The notes beneath the pieces are model-generated. The model was not told the DNA's origin, made no database searches, and saw nothing but the letters and a program-made list of their open reading frames with translations. Positions 41,411 through 50,343 of a stretch of 64,000 bases of DNA are shown in pieces (position 1 is the first letter of the stretch; the number at the start of each line of letters is the position of its first letter). The position numbers and the translations under genes are program-made. Source of the DNA: Sinisalibacter lacisalsi. Lineage in GTDB: Bacteria; Pseudomonadota; Alphaproteobacteria; Rhodobacterales; Rhodobacteraceae. Location: assembly GCF_014640115.1 (NCBI RefSeq), contig NZ_BMGI01000001.1, positions 22,501 through 86,500 on the forward strand. The letters run 5' to 3'.

Positions 41411-41590
41411 ATGAACGAGACCGAGAAACGCGACTTGCCCCCCGAAGCGATCCGGGCACTGGCCGAAGCCGAGGAGCGCCGCAAGGCAGCCCGGGCCGCC
41501 GAGTTGCCCAAGGAATACGGCGGGCGCGACGGCCCCGAGCCGGTTCGCTACGGCGACTGGGAAAAAAAGGGCCTTGCGATCGACTTCTGA
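41411..41590 (+). CDS. DUF1674 protein (SdhAF4-like assembly factor)
   Basis: A 59-residue protein not long enough for many ORF finders. It starts MNETEKRDLPPEAIRALAEA and ends with GPEPVRYGDWEKKGLAIDF, the DUF1674 signature (family consensus about GPEPTRYGDWE). In mitochondria the related SDHAF4 protects flavinylated SdhA during assembly of succinate dehydrogenase; the same role is inferred here. It contains charged helical sequence at the N-terminus and no membrane segment. It is divergent from rsmB and convergent with holA, 13 bases from the holA stop. Confidence 0.88.
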   Translation: MNETEKRDLPPEAIRALAEAEERRKAARAAELPKEYGGRDGPEPVRYGDWEKKGLAIDF

Positions 41591-41603
41591 GGCCCCGCGC
41601 CAC

Positions 41604-42626
41604 TCAGCGGCGCGGCATGTGGGCGAGGCGGATCAAAGCCCGCTCCATCAGCGCGGTTTGCGGTGCGCGCGAGGATGAGCGCAGTTGCAGATCGGTGTCG
41701 ATCAGCAATTCGAGCGCCGCTTCCAGCCTGTGCACACCCCAGGCCTGCGCCTGCCGGATCATCCGGTCACGTGACTTGAAGTGAACCGGCGGCCGGGCGC
41801 GGGCGATGCCCTTGGCAGGCCCCTCCGAATCAGACGCCGCAAGATGCAGGGTGCGGAAATGCCGCGTGGCGGCGATGCAAAGCCCCACCGGCTGCACGCC
41901 CTGCGCTTCCAGCCGCGCGAGCAGCGGGCCGAGCGCCGCCGGTTTGCCCTCGGCGGTGGCGTGCAACACGTCATCCATCTCGGCCTCGGTGGAAGACGGC
42001 GCGCAGGCCAGCACGTCGGCGGGCGAAAGCGGGGTGGGATCGTTCAACTTGTAGAGCGCGAGCTTCTCGATGGTCTGGCGCAAGTCGCCGGGATCAAGCG
42101 CGCCCGCGAGCCCCTTGAGGTCAGTCATCGCTTCCGAACTCACCGAGGCGAGCCCGGCCTTGCGCAGGTCGGCCTCGATCTCGGCCTGGCTGGGCGGATC
42201 GTCGTAGATCGCCACGGCATAGGCGTTCTTGTGCGTCTCGAAGAACTTGCGCAACGCCGAGCGCGGCGTGAGGCTGCCCGCCGTTACCACCACCGTGGCG
42301 TCGCCCGCCGCCCAATCGTCGAGCGCGGGGGTGATCGTCTTCGCAAGCGTGTCGGTCGCGTCTTCCACGAAGGCCACGCGCGCGCCGGGGAAGAAACCCT
42401 GCGCCTTGATCGCGTCGGAAAGCTGGGCCGGGTCCTTGCGCAGATCGCTGGCCGGGATGCGGGTGAGGCGCATTTCCTCGTCGCCGGTCGGACCGACCAG
42501 ATTCGCGATCAGCTCCTGCCGCTTCAGCGCCACGCGCATGGCGTCGGCACCGTAGATCAGCACCCCCGCGAGGCCCGGGTCTGGCTTCGCGAAGAAGCGG
42601 AGGGCGTCGCGGGGGGCGAGTTTCAT
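41604..42626 (-). CDS. holA: DNA polymerase III subunit delta
   Basis: A 340-residue clamp-loader subunit. Although HolA is poorly conserved, length, the N-terminal KPDPGLAGVLIYGADAMRV, the P-loop-like region without a functional Walker A, and the C-terminal helical SHVTG-like block (FKSRDRMIRQAQAWGVHRL) fit. It opens the beta clamp with the tau and delta-prime subunits. It follows leuS with three bases between, the usual leuS-holA linkage. In many proteobacteria an lptE gene sits between the two; here there is no room for it. Confidence 0.92.
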   Translation of the reverse strand: MKLAPRDALRFFAKPDPGLAGVLIYGADAMRVALKRQELIANLVGPTGDEEMRLTRIPASDLRKDPAQLSDAIKAQGFFPGARVAFVEDATDTLAKTITPALDDWAAGDATVVVTAGSLTPRSALRKFFETHKNAYAVAIYDDPPSQAEIEADLRKAGLASVSSEAMTDLKGLAGALDPGDLRQTIEKLALYKLNDPTPLSPADVLACAPSSTEAEMDDVLHATAEGKPAALGPLLARLEAQGVQPVGLCIAATRHFRTLHLAASDSEGPAKGIARARPPVHFKSRDRMIRQAQAWGVHRLEAALELLIDTDLQLRSSSRAPQTALMERALIRLAHMPRR

Positions 42627-42629
42627 CGG

Positions 42630-45176
42630 TCAGGCCACCACATTGACGATCCGGCCGGGCACCACGATCACCTTTTTCGGCGCCGCGCCGCCAAGGGCGC
42701 GCTGCACACCATCGGTGGCGAGCGCCAGCGCCTCGATCTCGTCCTTGGCCATGTCTTTCGCCACGGTGATCTCGTCGCGCCGCTTGCCGTTCACCTGGAT
42801 CGGCAGCGTCACCGTATCGTCCACCAGCAGCGCCGGGTCGGCGACCGGCCAGGGCGCGTTGGCCACCAGTCCTTCGCCGCCCAGATGCGCCCAGACCTCC
42901 TCGGCCAGATGCGGCGTCATCGGCGCCATGAGCTGCGCCATGACCTTCATCGCCGCGCGCTTGGCCTCGGCCCCGGCGCTTGATTTCGCCAGCGTGTTGG
43001 TGAAGGCGTAGAGCCTGGCGATCGAGGTGTTGAACAGGAAACCGTCGATCCCCTTGGTCACCGCGTCGATCGTCTTGTGCGTCTCGCGCAAAAGGTCGTC
43101 GTCGCCCTCGCCGGCTCCACTCGCCCCGGCGATCTCGTCGGCCATGCGCCAGACCCGCGCGAGGTGCTTGGCCGCCGCCTCGGCGCCTGCCGCCGTCCAT
43201 TCCACGTCACGTTCCGGCGGGCTGTCCGACATCACGAACCAGCGCGCGGTATCGGCGCCGTAGGTTTCCACGATGTCGACGGGATCGACCACGTTGTTCT
43301 TGGATTTCGACATCTTGGCGGAGGGGATGATCTCGACCTCCGCACCGCCATCCTTGAGGAAGGCCTTGCCGTCGCGCAGCTCCACCGCCTCGGGGTAATG
43401 ATAGACCGGGCGGCCGTTCTCGTCGCGCGTCATGTAGATCGCGTGGGTCACCATGCCCTGCGTGAACAGCGCGTTGAACGGCTCCTTCGACTTCTCCGGC
43501 AGGTGGCCGCAGATGTGCATCGCGCGGGCGAAGAAGCGCGAGTAGAGCAGGTGCAGGATCGCGTGCTCGATGCCGCCGATGTATTGATCGACGTTCATCC
43601 AGTATTCGGCATCCTCGGCGACGGTTGGCGTATCCGCATGCGGATTGGTGAAACGGGCGTAATACCACGACGAATCGACGAAGGTATCCATCGTGTCGGT
43701 CTCGCGCTGGGCCGGTGCGCCGCATTTCGGGCAGGTGCAATCGCGCCACGTCGGGTGCCGGTCGAGCGGGTTGCCGGGCACGTCGAAGCTCACATCGTCG
43801 GGCAGCTTCACCGGCAGGTTCTCTTTCTTCTCCGGCACCACGCCGCAGGCTTCGCAATGCACCACCGGGATCGGGCAGCCCCAGTAGCGTTGCCGCGAAA
43901 GGCCCCAGTCGCGCAGGCGGTATTGCGTAACCCCCTCGCCCCAGCCCTCCGCCTCGGCGAAGCGAATCGTGGCCTCGATGGCCTCCTCGCCGGTGGCCTC
44001 GTCGAGCCCTGCGAAGTGGTTAATCCATTTCACCTTTTCGCTTTTCGGCGGCACGAAGGCCTCGCGCTCGACCGGGGCCGGTTCGTCGAGCGCAAAGAAG
44101 GTGTCGATCACCGGCAGGTCATACTTGCGGGCAAAATCGAGGTCGCGCTGGTCATGCGCGGGGCATGCGAAGATCGCGCCGGTGCCGTAATCCATCAGGA
44201 TGAAGTTGGCGATCCAGACCGGCAGCTCCCAATCGGGATCGAGCGGGTGCGTCACCCGCAACCCCGTGTCCATCCCCAGCTTTTCCGCCGTCTCGATCGC
44301 TTCCGCCGTGGTGCCACCCTTGCGGCATTCGGCGACGAAGGCGGCCACGTCCGGGTTCTCGGCTTCCAGCTTCCTGGCAATCGGGTGATCGGGCGAGATG
44401 CCTACGAACGAAGCCCCCATCAGCGTGTCGGGCCGGGTGGTGAACACTTCAATAGCCTCGCCCGCGCCCACAGGCTCGAAGGCAAAGCGCAACCCGCGCG
44501 ACTTGCCGATCCAGTTCGCCTGCATCAGCCGCACCTTCTCGGGCCAGTGCTCCAGCCCGTCGAGCGCCTCCAGCAGTTCCTCGGAGAAATCCGAGATCTT
44601 GAAGAACCATTGCGTCAGCTCGCGCCGTTCCACCTCGGCGCCCGAGCGCCAGCCCTTGCCGTCGATCACCTGCTCGTTGGCGAGCACGGTCATGTCGACC
44701 GGGTCCCAGTTCACCACCGCATTCTTGCGGTAGACGAGGCCCTTTGCCATGAAGTCGATGAACATCGCCTGCTGCTGGCCGTAATACTCCGGGTCGCAGG
44801 TGGCGAACATGCGGCTCCAGTCGAGCCCGAAGCCGAGCGGCTTCATCTGGTCGACCATCGTGTCGATGTTGTTGTAGGTCCAGGTTTTCGGGTGGCCGCC
44901 GCTCGCCATCGCGGCGTTCTCTGCGGGCATGCCGAAGGCGTCGAAGCCCATCGGGTGCAGCACGTTGTGCCCCGTCGCCAGCTTGTAGCGCGCCACCACG
45001 TCGCCCATCGTGTAGTTGCGCACGTGGCCGATGTGAATCCGGCCCGAGGGGTAGGGAAACATCTCCAGCACGTAGTACTTGGGCCTGGACGGATCGCGTT
45101 TTGCCTCGAAGGTGCCGGCCTCTTCCCAGGCCTTTTGCCATTTCGGCTCTATATTGCGCGCATCGTAGCGAGACAT
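42630..45176 (-). CDS. leuS: Leucyl-tRNA synthetase
   Basis: An 848-residue class I synthetase. The HIGH motif appears in [15 protein letters not shown] (about residue 45), and the KMSKS loop in [14 protein letters not shown] (about residue 605). The CP1 editing domain (about 220-430) contains [14 protein letters not shown] and the [15 protein letters not shown] hydrolytic site. The C-terminal anticodon-binding region and the final [13 protein letters not shown] follow. The start [14 protein letters not shown] is standard. It lies in a block with the DUF3576 lipoprotein gene upstream and holA downstream. Confidence 0.99.
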   Translation of the reverse strand: MSRYDARNIEPKWQKAWEEAGTFEAKRDPSRPKYYVLEMFPYPSGRIHIGHVRNYTMGDVVARYKLATGHNVLHPMGFDAFGMPAENAAMASGGHPKTWTYNNIDTMVDQMKPLGFGLDWSRMFATCDPEYYGQQQAMFIDFMAKGLVYRKNAVVNWDPVDMTVLANEQVIDGKGWRSGAEVERRELTQWFFKISDFSEELLEALDGLEHWPEKVRLMQANWIGKSRGLRFAFEPVGAGEAIEVFTTRPDTLMGASFVGISPDHPIARKLEAENPDVAAFVAECRKGGTTAEAIETAEKLGMDTGLRVTHPLDPDWELPVWIANFILMDYGTGAIFACPAHDQRDLDFARKYDLPVIDTFFALDEPAPVEREAFVPPKSEKVKWINHFAGLDEATGEEAIEATIRFAEAEGWGEGVTQYRLRDWGLSRQRYWGCPIPVVHCEACGVVPEKKENLPVKLPDDVSFDVPGNPLDRHPTWRDCTCPKCGAPAQRETDTMDTFVDSSWYYARFTNPHADTPTVAEDAEYWMNVDQYIGGIEHAILHLLYSRFFARAMHICGHLPEKSKEPFNALFTQGMVTHAIYMTRDENGRPVYHYPEAVELRDGKAFLKDGGAEVEIIPSAKMSKSKNNVVDPVDIVETYGADTARWFVMSDSPPERDVEWTAAGAEAAAKHLARVWRMADEIAGASGAGEGDDDLLRETHKTIDAVTKGIDGFLFNTSIARLYAFTNTLAKSSAGAEAKRAAMKVMAQLMAPMTPHLAEEVWAHLGGEGLVANAPWPVADPALLVDDTVTLPIQVNGKRRDEITVAKDMAKDEIEALALATDGVQRALGGAAPKKVIVVPGRIVNVVA

Positions 45177-45198
45177 TGCGGTGGTTCTCCGAGAAATG

Positions 45199-45222
45199 AA
45201 AACGCCGGGCAGTGGCCCGGCG
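45199..45222 (-). terminator. Terminator after the DUF3576 gene
   Basis: On the minus strand, CGCCGGGC, the loop CACT and GCCCGGCG are followed by TTTTC, 41 bases beyond the DUF3576 stop. It may separate that gene from leuS or act partially. Confidence 0.7.
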
Positions 45223-45263
45223 CTTGTGTAGTCTGACGAATCGGTGCGGTCCAGTGCCGGACG

Positions 45264-45767
45264 TTAAAGGTTGCGGTCCTGGATGCGCAGCTGGCGGGCG
45301 CGCGCGAGAATCGCGTCTTCCACCCGGTGCGCGGTTTCGGCCGAAACCGGGCCGCCGCGAGTTTGCAGCGCCACTTCGATCGACCGCGCGTCAAGCGCAG
45401 GGTCGCGCACGAAAACGGTGGCCTTGTAGGCCTGCCCGCCGCCCGGGGGCGTGCCGTAGCCGAACACCATCACGCCGGTGAACGGATCGGCGGCCTGCAG
45501 CGGCAGGAAGTTCAGCACGTCACGCGCGGCGTTCCACAGATACTTGTTGACCTCGACGGTGGTGTTGGGGTCGTCGCGGTCGGCAAACAGATCCCAGATC
45601 GTTTCACGGTCGGGCTCAGCACGCTCGCGCTGCGGCCGTTCGTTCGCGGTGGTGGTGGTTTCCTGCCCGCCGCCGAAAAGGTTGCCAAGGCCGCTGCCAC
45701 CGCAACCCGACAAGGCAAAAAGCCCCGCCACGATGAGCACCTTGGTCGTGGTCTGCCCGATGCGCAT
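45264..45767 (-). CDS. DUF3576 lipoprotein
   Basis: A 167-residue exported lipoprotein: the signal peptide ends in the lipobox LSGC (in GLFALSGCGG), followed by a Gly/Ser/Thr-rich linker and the conserved block VEVNKYLWNAARDVLNFLPL, which I recognise as DUF3576. The function of the family is unknown. The start MRIGQTTTKV is chosen to fit the signal peptide; seven codons upstream are open. It precedes leuS and holA. A role in LPS transport or envelope assembly could be guessed from this neighbourhood, but nothing in the sequence shows it. Confidence 0.8.
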   Translation of the reverse strand: MRIGQTTTKVLIVAGLFALSGCGGSGLGNLFGGGQETTTTANERPQRERAEPDRETIWDLFADRDDPNTTVEVNKYLWNAARDVLNFLPLQAADPFTGVMVFGYGTPPGGGQAYKATVFVRDPALDARSIEVALQTRGGPVSAETAHRVEDAILARARQLRIQDRNL

Positions 45768-45941
45768 GAAAAAGCCCCGCTGATCCAAGTTCTGCCCCTA
45801 AGTAACCAAGGCAAAAAGCCCCGGCAAGCGTTTTCCCGGTTACAGGGGTTGAGGCGGGGTGCGTGGCACACACTATATAGGGCCGATCCGCCGCCCGGCG
45901 CGCATACTGTGGCACAGTTGCACCATACCGGGGCACAAAAG

Positions 45942-46024
45942 CCGGGGGCATTCTGGATCGCTTGCAATGCCCCCGGGAAAAAGCGAGGAAACAGCATACT
46001 CAATTCGGATTCCCCTGAATTGAG
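45942..46024 (+). promoter_or_regulatory. Two-hairpin leader upstream of the porin gene
   Basis: Two perfect stems precede the porin. CCGGGGGCATT (45942-45952) pairs with AATGCCCCCGG (45966-45976) around 13 bases, and CTCAATTC (45999-46006) pairs with GAATTGAG (46017-46024) around 10 bases. Neither has a T-tract. The GAGGGA ribosome binding site follows at 46044. Porin messages in proteobacteria are often controlled through their leaders by small RNAs; this structure could serve that or stabilise the message. Confidence 0.55.
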
Positions 46025-46055
46025 GTGCACCTTTAGAGAAAACGAGGGAAACGAA

Positions 46056-46913
46056 ATGAAAAAGATTCTCCTTGCTTCGACGATCCTGGTGGGTTCCGCC
46101 GGCGTCGCCGCTGCTGACAACGCAAACTTCTCCTTCTCGGGCTCGGCCTTCTTCGGTGTGGGCTACGAGACGGCGGGCGGTACCTTCGCTCCGGAAATCG
46201 ACTCGTCGTTCACCGTCGGCATGATGAGCACCACCGACCATGGCCTCGAGTTCGGCGCCACGATCACCGTCGGCGCGCCCGGCGTGACTTGGGAAGATGA
46301 CCACACTGACACCGCCTTCGGTACCTTCTCCGAAAATGGCATGTCGGTTTCCGACTCCTCCGTCTACATGTCGGGCGACTGGGGCAAACTCGCCGTCGCT
46401 TACGACGCTGACGGTTCGGGCGCTGGCGCCACCACCACCGACTGGGACGTGGTTGCGACCTACTCCAACACCTGGGGCGACTTCGGCGTGTCGGCCTACT
46501 ACACCTTCGCCGTTGACGGTGCCGCCGGCACCAACGGCGACCTCGGCGTGAAGGGCACCTACTCCTTCGGTGATTACTCGGTCTACGCCAAGTACGACTG
46601 GGACAACTCGGTCACCGACTGGCGCGTGGGCCTCGGCGGTTCGGCCACCATGTCGGGCTTCACCGTTTCGGTTGACGCCGAGTACACCAACAACCCCCCC
46701 AGTGACTGGGACTGGAAAGCTGCGGCTGACTACACCACCGGCGCCTACACCATCGGTGCGTTCGTCGAAGACGACGGCACGGATGACCTGATCGACTGGG
46801 GTCTGAACGGCTCGTACGATCTGGGCGGCGGCATGTCGGTTGACGCGGCTGTGATCCGTGACCAGGACACCACCAACACCCTCGTGAAGGCCGGCGTTTC
46901 GATGGCCTTCTGA
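46056..46913 (+). CDS. Outer-membrane porin
   Basis: A 285-residue outer-membrane beta-barrel. It has a signal peptide (MKKILLASTILVGSAGVAAA), then repeated amphipathic strands rich in Gly, Asp, Tyr and Trp, with no cysteine, and a C-terminal phenylalanine (GVSMAF) that is the usual signal for BAM-dependent insertion. The strand pattern matches Rhodobacter-type trimeric porins. Codon usage is strongly biased, as expected for an abundant protein. It is preceded by a structured leader and followed by a strong terminator, so it is monocistronic. It passes small solutes; specificity cannot be told. Confidence 0.93.
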   Translation: MKKILLASTILVGSAGVAAADNANFSFSGSAFFGVGYETAGGTFAPEIDSSFTVGMMSTTDHGLEFGATITVGAPGVTWEDDHTDTAFGTFSENGMSVSDSSVYMSGDWGKLAVAYDADGSGAGATTTDWDVVATYSNTWGDFGVSAYYTFAVDGAAGTNGDLGVKGTYSFGDYSVYAKYDWDNSVTDWRVGLGGSATMSGFTVSVDAEYTNNPPSDWDWKAAADYTTGAYTIGAFVEDDGTDDLIDWGLNGSYDLGGGMSVDAAVIRDQDTTNTLVKAGVSMAF

Positions 46914-46938
46914 TCCCACTCGGGATTTGAAATCAGGG

Positions 46939-46970
46939 AAGAGCGGGCTTCGGCCCGCTCTTTTCTTTTT
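46939..46970 (+). terminator. Terminator of the porin gene
   Basis: AAGAGCGGGC, a TTCG tetraloop and GCCCGCTCTT form a perfect ten-base stem followed by TTCTTTTT, 26 bases after the stop. Confidence 0.92.
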
Positions 46971-47015
46971 GGGCCGGCTGTGGTCTCTCAAGGCGCAAAC
47001 GCTGGAGGATCACCC

Positions 47016-47669
47016 ATGCCGCTTTCCGACATTTCCGCCCGCATCCGCGAGGAAGAAGCCCGCACCGGCCGCGCGCCGGGATCGACCCGGCTGATCGCCG
47101 TTTCCAAGGTGCAGCCTCTCGACCGGGTGATCGCCGTGCTCGAAGAGGGCCACCGGCTGTTCGGCGAAAACAAGGTGCAGGAAGCGGCGGGCAAATGGCC
47201 CGATCTGCGTGACCGTTTCCCCGGCGTCGAGCTTCACCTGATCGGCCCCTTGCAGACCAACAAGGCCCGCCAGGCGATGCAGCTGTTCGACGCGATCGAA
47301 ACCATCGACCGCCCCAAGCTCGCCCGCACCATCGCCCGGCTGAAAGACGAGCTTGGCGCCTGCCCCAAGCTCTTCGTGCAGATCAACACCGGCGAGGAAG
47401 AGCAGAAGGCCGGGGTGATGCCCGCCGAGGCCGACGCCTTCATCGCCGAGTGCTGCGCCCTCGGGCTGGAAATCGAGGGGCTGATGTGCATCCCGCCGGT
47501 GGAAGAGGAGCCCTCGCTCCACTTCGCGCTGCTGAAAAAGATCGCCGACCGCAACGGGATCACCGAGCTTTCCATGGGCATGTCAGGCGATTTCGAGAAG
47601 GCGGTGGCGCAGGGGGCCACTTTCGTCCGCGTCGGTTCCGCCATCTTCGGAGAGCGTAATTACGGCTGA
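47016..47669 (+). CDS. yggS: YggS-family PLP homeostasis protein
   Basis: A 217-residue single-domain TIM-barrel protein that binds pyridoxal phosphate. The PLP lysine is in LIAVSKVQPLD (about residue 30), with FGENKVQEA, HLIGPLQTNKAR and the C-terminal LSMGMSGDFEKAVAQGAT phosphate-binding motif. It lacks the second domain of alanine racemases. YggS proteins keep vitamin B6 pools and amino-acid balance. GGAGGA precedes the ATG at 47016. Its 3' end overlaps the convergent L,D-transpeptidase gene by ten bases. Confidence 0.94.
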   Translation: MPLSDISARIREEEARTGRAPGSTRLIAVSKVQPLDRVIAVLEEGHRLFGENKVQEAAGKWPDLRDRFPGVELHLIGPLQTNKARQAMQLFDAIETIDRPKLARTIARLKDELGACPKLFVQINTGEEEQKAGVMPAEADAFIAECCALGLEIEGLMCIPPVEEEPSLHFALLKKIADRNGITELSMGMSGDFEKAVAQGATFVRVGSAIFGERNYG

Positions 47670-48172
47670 ACGATGATCCGGCTCCCGGGCCGCCAGCGCG
47701 CCAGGATCCAGGCCAGGTGATCGCAACGAAACGCGATACAGCCCGCCGTGGGATAGCGCGGCCGCCGCCAGACATGAACGAAGATCGCCGATCCCCGCCC
47801 CGGCTTGGCCAGCGGATAGTTCCAGTCGCTCGCCAGCACCAGATCATAGAGCGGATCGGCCCGCCGCAGCGCCTCGTGCGAAAACCGGTAGCCCGGCCCT
47901 TGGCGCCACTGGTTGTAATCGGGATCGTCCGGGTCGTCCGACCAGATATCGCGCGGGCCGATGGCGGCGAGCGGCAAGGCCGTGCCCGGGCGCGCGCCCC
48001 GGTCGGCCCGGTAGCCGCCGTGCAGCAGGTGCCACACACCGGCAGGCGTGGCCCCGTCCCCCTCGCGTTTGTTCAAGGTCATCCCGCCGCGCCCGATCGA
48101 AACCGGAAAGCGCCGGCCCATGAAACGCGCGCCCCAGCGCGTCACCACCATGTCACCGCGCCTCGGGATCAC
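47660..48172 (-). CDS. L,D-transpeptidase family protein (YkuD-like)
   Basis: A 170-residue protein with the catalytic motif FVHVWRRPRYPTAGCIAF (His about 133, Cys about 143), a variant of HxxxxxxxSxGC in which Thr-Ala replace the usual Ser-x. YkuD enzymes cross-link peptidoglycan or attach proteins to it. No signal peptide is visible from the GTG start at 48172, which overlaps the ribA stop (GTGA); an internal ATG (MVVTRW) at 48151 is an alternative. Absence of an export signal means it may be cytoplasmic, or that the real start differs. The family match is good but the function is less sure. Confidence 0.82.
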   Translation of the reverse strand: MIPRRGDMVVTRWGARFMGRRFPVSIGRGGMTLNKREGDGATPAGVWHLLHGGYRADRGARPGTALPLAAIGPRDIWSDDPDDPDYNQWRQGPGYRFSHEALRRADPLYDLVLASDWNYPLAKPGRGSAIFVHVWRRPRYPTAGCIAFRCDHLAWILARWRPGSRIIVQP

Positions 48173-49254
48173 AGCAGGTGGCCCGATTTCGCCGCCTTGG
48201 TCGCGAGGTAGGCGCGGTTGTGATCGCCCTCGCCCACCTTGAGCGGCACCCGCTCGACCACCTCGATGCCGGTGCCTTCCATCATCGCCACCTTGCGCGG
48301 ATTGTTGGTCATCAGCCGGACGGCATGGAAGCCAAGGCTTTTGAGAATCTCAGAGCCGATGCGAAAATCGCGCTCGTCGTCCTCGAAGCCGAGCCGATGA
48401 TTCGCCTCGACCGTGTCAAACCCTTGATCCTGCAGGGAATAGGCGCGCATCTTGTTGGCCAGCCCGATGCCCCGCCCCTCCTGGTTGAGATAGAGCAACA
48501 CCCCCGCCCCCTCGCGCGCCATCGCCTCCATCGCGGCATGAAGCTGCGGCCCGCAATCGCATTTGACGCTGCCCAGCACGTCGCCGGTGAAACAGGCCGA
48601 ATGCAAGCGGGTGAGCACGGGGCGGGCGCGGTCGGGCCTGCCGATCTCGATGGCGTAGTGCTCCTCGCCGCCGTCCTTGGGACGAAAAACGTGCAGCCGC
48701 CCGGCCTGGCTCACCTCCATCGGCACCCGCGCGGCGGCGATCTCGGAAAGCGCGCTCGATTCCCACGCCAGGTCCTGCTCGGAGAGATCGAGCCATGTCA
48801 GCCCGTTGGCCGCAGCGGTCGCCGGCCCTTCGTCGACCGCCACGATCACCGCGGCGGGCAGGAGCTGGGCGGTTTTCGCAAGTGCAACCGCGGTGCGGGC
48901 AATGCCCTCTTCACCGCCGCGCTCGGTTTGAAGCGGGCCTTTCATCGGCATCATCAGGTCATCCGCCGGGTCGGCCACGTTCTGGATCCAGCGCACGTCG
49001 GCATCCTGCGGCACGATCACCCGGGCGACGTGCTCGGAATAGGCCCGCGCCTTCAGCGTTTCGGCCCGGCGCGGGGTGATCGCGAGCAACGGCACGCCGA
49101 AACTGCGCAGGCTCGCCAGCCGCTCGGGCGAGAGCGTTTCCGCCGCCGCCACCAACGCCGCGGCCCCCTTGATGCCCAGCACCATCGGAACACCCATGCG
49201 CAGGTCGGCCCGCGCGCGGGCGGCAAGTTCTCTGGTATCGGGGCGAAGGGCCAT
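48169..49254 (-). CDS. ribA: GTP cyclohydrolase II, with degenerate N-terminal region
   Basis: A 361-residue protein. The C-terminal part (about 165-361) is GTP cyclohydrolase II, which starts riboflavin synthesis: the zinc cysteines are in CFTGDVLGSVKCDCG, and NQEGRGIGLANK and LMTNNPRK are catalytic or GTP-binding motifs. The N-terminal 160 residues resemble the DHBP synthase part of RibBA in length but lack its acidic metal-binding signature near the start, so they look non-functional. The ATG at 49254 has GAGGAAA in front; a GTG six codons upstream is possible. No FMN riboswitch was seen. Confidence 0.9.
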   Translation of the reverse strand: MALRPDTRELAARARADLRMGVPMVLGIKGAAALVAAAETLSPERLASLRSFGVPLLAITPRRAETLKARAYSEHVARVIVPQDADVRWIQNVADPADDLMMPMKGPLQTERGGEEGIARTAVALAKTAQLLPAAVIVAVDEGPATAAANGLTWLDLSEQDLAWESSALSEIAAARVPMEVSQAGRLHVFRPKDGGEEHYAIEIGRPDRARPVLTRLHSACFTGDVLGSVKCDCGPQLHAAMEAMAREGAGVLLYLNQEGRGIGLANKMRAYSLQDQGFDTVEANHRLGFEDDERDFRIGSEILKSLGFHAVRLMTNNPRKVAMMEGTGIEVVERVPLKVGEGDHNRAYLATKAAKSGHLL

Positions 49255-49409
49255 GCGTTTCCTCGAATTCACGCCCCTAGATAGGCTTTCACGCGGAAAT
49301 GTGAAACAAATACCGCTTTTTCGACACGTCCGCGTGAGGGCACTGCAGCAATTGTTGCCGCGCCCGTGAGGCCACCTCAGATAACGTCAAGACAACACGG
49401 AGGACCGAG

Positions 49410-50096
49410 ATGGCGACCCACAAGAACATCCTGCTCGTCGACGACGACGAGGATCTGCGCGAGGCGCTGGCCGAACAACTGGTGATGACCGATGATTTCG
49501 ACGTGTTCGAGGCCGGCAACGGCGCCGAGGCGATGCAGAAAACGCGCGAGGGGATCTTCGATCTGGTGATCCTCGACGTGGGCCTGCCCGATACCGACGG
49601 CCGCGAGCTGTGCAAGCTGATGCGCAAGCAGGGCGTGAAATGCCCCGTGGTGATGCTCACCGGCCATGACAGCGACGCCGACACGATCCTCGGCCTCGAC
49701 TCGGGCGCGAACGACTACATCACCAAACCGTTCAAGTTCCCGGTCCTGCTCGCCCGTATCCGTGCACAGCTGCGCCAGCACGAGCAGAGCGAAGACGCGA
49801 TCTTCCAGCTCGGCCCCTACACCTTCAAACCGGCGATGAAGATGCTGATCACGGAAGAAGACCGAAAGATCAGGCTGACCGAGAAGGAAACCAACATTCT
49901 CAAGTATCTCTACCGCGCGCAGGATGGCGTGGTGGCGCGCGAAGTGCTCCTGCACGAGGTCTGGGGCTACAACGCGGGCGTGACGACGCACACGCTGGAA
50001 ACCCACATCTACCGCCTGCGTCAGAAGATCGAACCCGATCCCTCGAACGCGCGGTTGCTGGTGACGGAAAGCGGCGGCTACCGCCTTGTGGCGTAA
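49410..50096 (+). CDS. Orphan OmpR-family response regulator
   Basis: A 228-residue DNA-binding response regulator. The receiver (1-120) has the acidic pocket DDDED, the phospho-acceptor Asp in LVILDVGLPD (about 54), the switch Thr in VVMLTGHD, and Lys in ITKPFKF. The winged-helix effector (about 135-228) ends with LETHIYRLRQKIE and VTESGGYRLVA. No histidine kinase is adjacent. Its sequence recalls CenR-type regulators of the alphaproteobacterial envelope, but this is from memory and unproven. It is transcribed toward ccrM's 3' end; a terminator lies 142 bases after its stop. Confidence 0.9.
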   Translation: MATHKNILLVDDDEDLREALAEQLVMTDDFDVFEAGNGAEAMQKTREGIFDLVILDVGLPDTDGRELCKLMRKQGVKCPVVMLTGHDSDADTILGLDSGANDYITKPFKFPVLLARIRAQLRQHEQSEDAIFQLGPYTFKPAMKMLITEEDRKIRLTEKETNILKYLYRAQDGVVAREVLLHEVWGYNAGVTTHTLETHIYRLRQKIEPDPSNARLLVTESGGYRLVA

Positions 50097-50237
50097 CGGC
50101 CACAGCCGGAAACCCGGACACATTGTTGCCCATTTTACGGGGTATCCTGCAAAATGATCGCGATCGTTTCGCGAAACGTATGACTTTCATCCCTTGCCCG
50201 CGTCGGGGTCATGATGCGGGATCCTCCCTGTTGGACT

Positions 50238-50265
50238 GACCCGGGCATTGCCCGGGTCTTTTTTT
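50238..50265 (+). terminator. Strong forward terminator
   Basis: GACCCGGGC, the loop ATT and GCCCGGGTC form a perfect nine-base stem followed by seven T. It ends either the response-regulator transcript or a small RNA. Confidence 0.92.
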
Positions 50266-50312
50266 GCCAAGGCAGGGGCCCGGGATCTCCGGCAGGCCTG
50301 CTATAGCCCCAG

Positions 50313-50343
50313 AAAAAAAAGGGCCCCGCCACAAGGGCGGGGC
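50313..50343 (-). terminator. Terminator of ccrM
   Basis: On the minus strand, GCCCCGCC, a five-base loop and GGCGGGGC are followed by CC and eight T, about 80 bases after the ccrM stop. Confidence 0.9.

Noticed and set aside
45849-45880. Sigma-70 promoter for the porin (TTGAGG...TATATA)
   Set aside because: The spacing is about 19 bases and the match is only partial; it could be real but is not strong enough to list.
49255-49409. FMN riboswitch upstream of ribA
   Set aside because: I looked for the conserved AGGG and GGAAC-type blocks and junction arrangement and did not see them; the 155 bp gap is also short.
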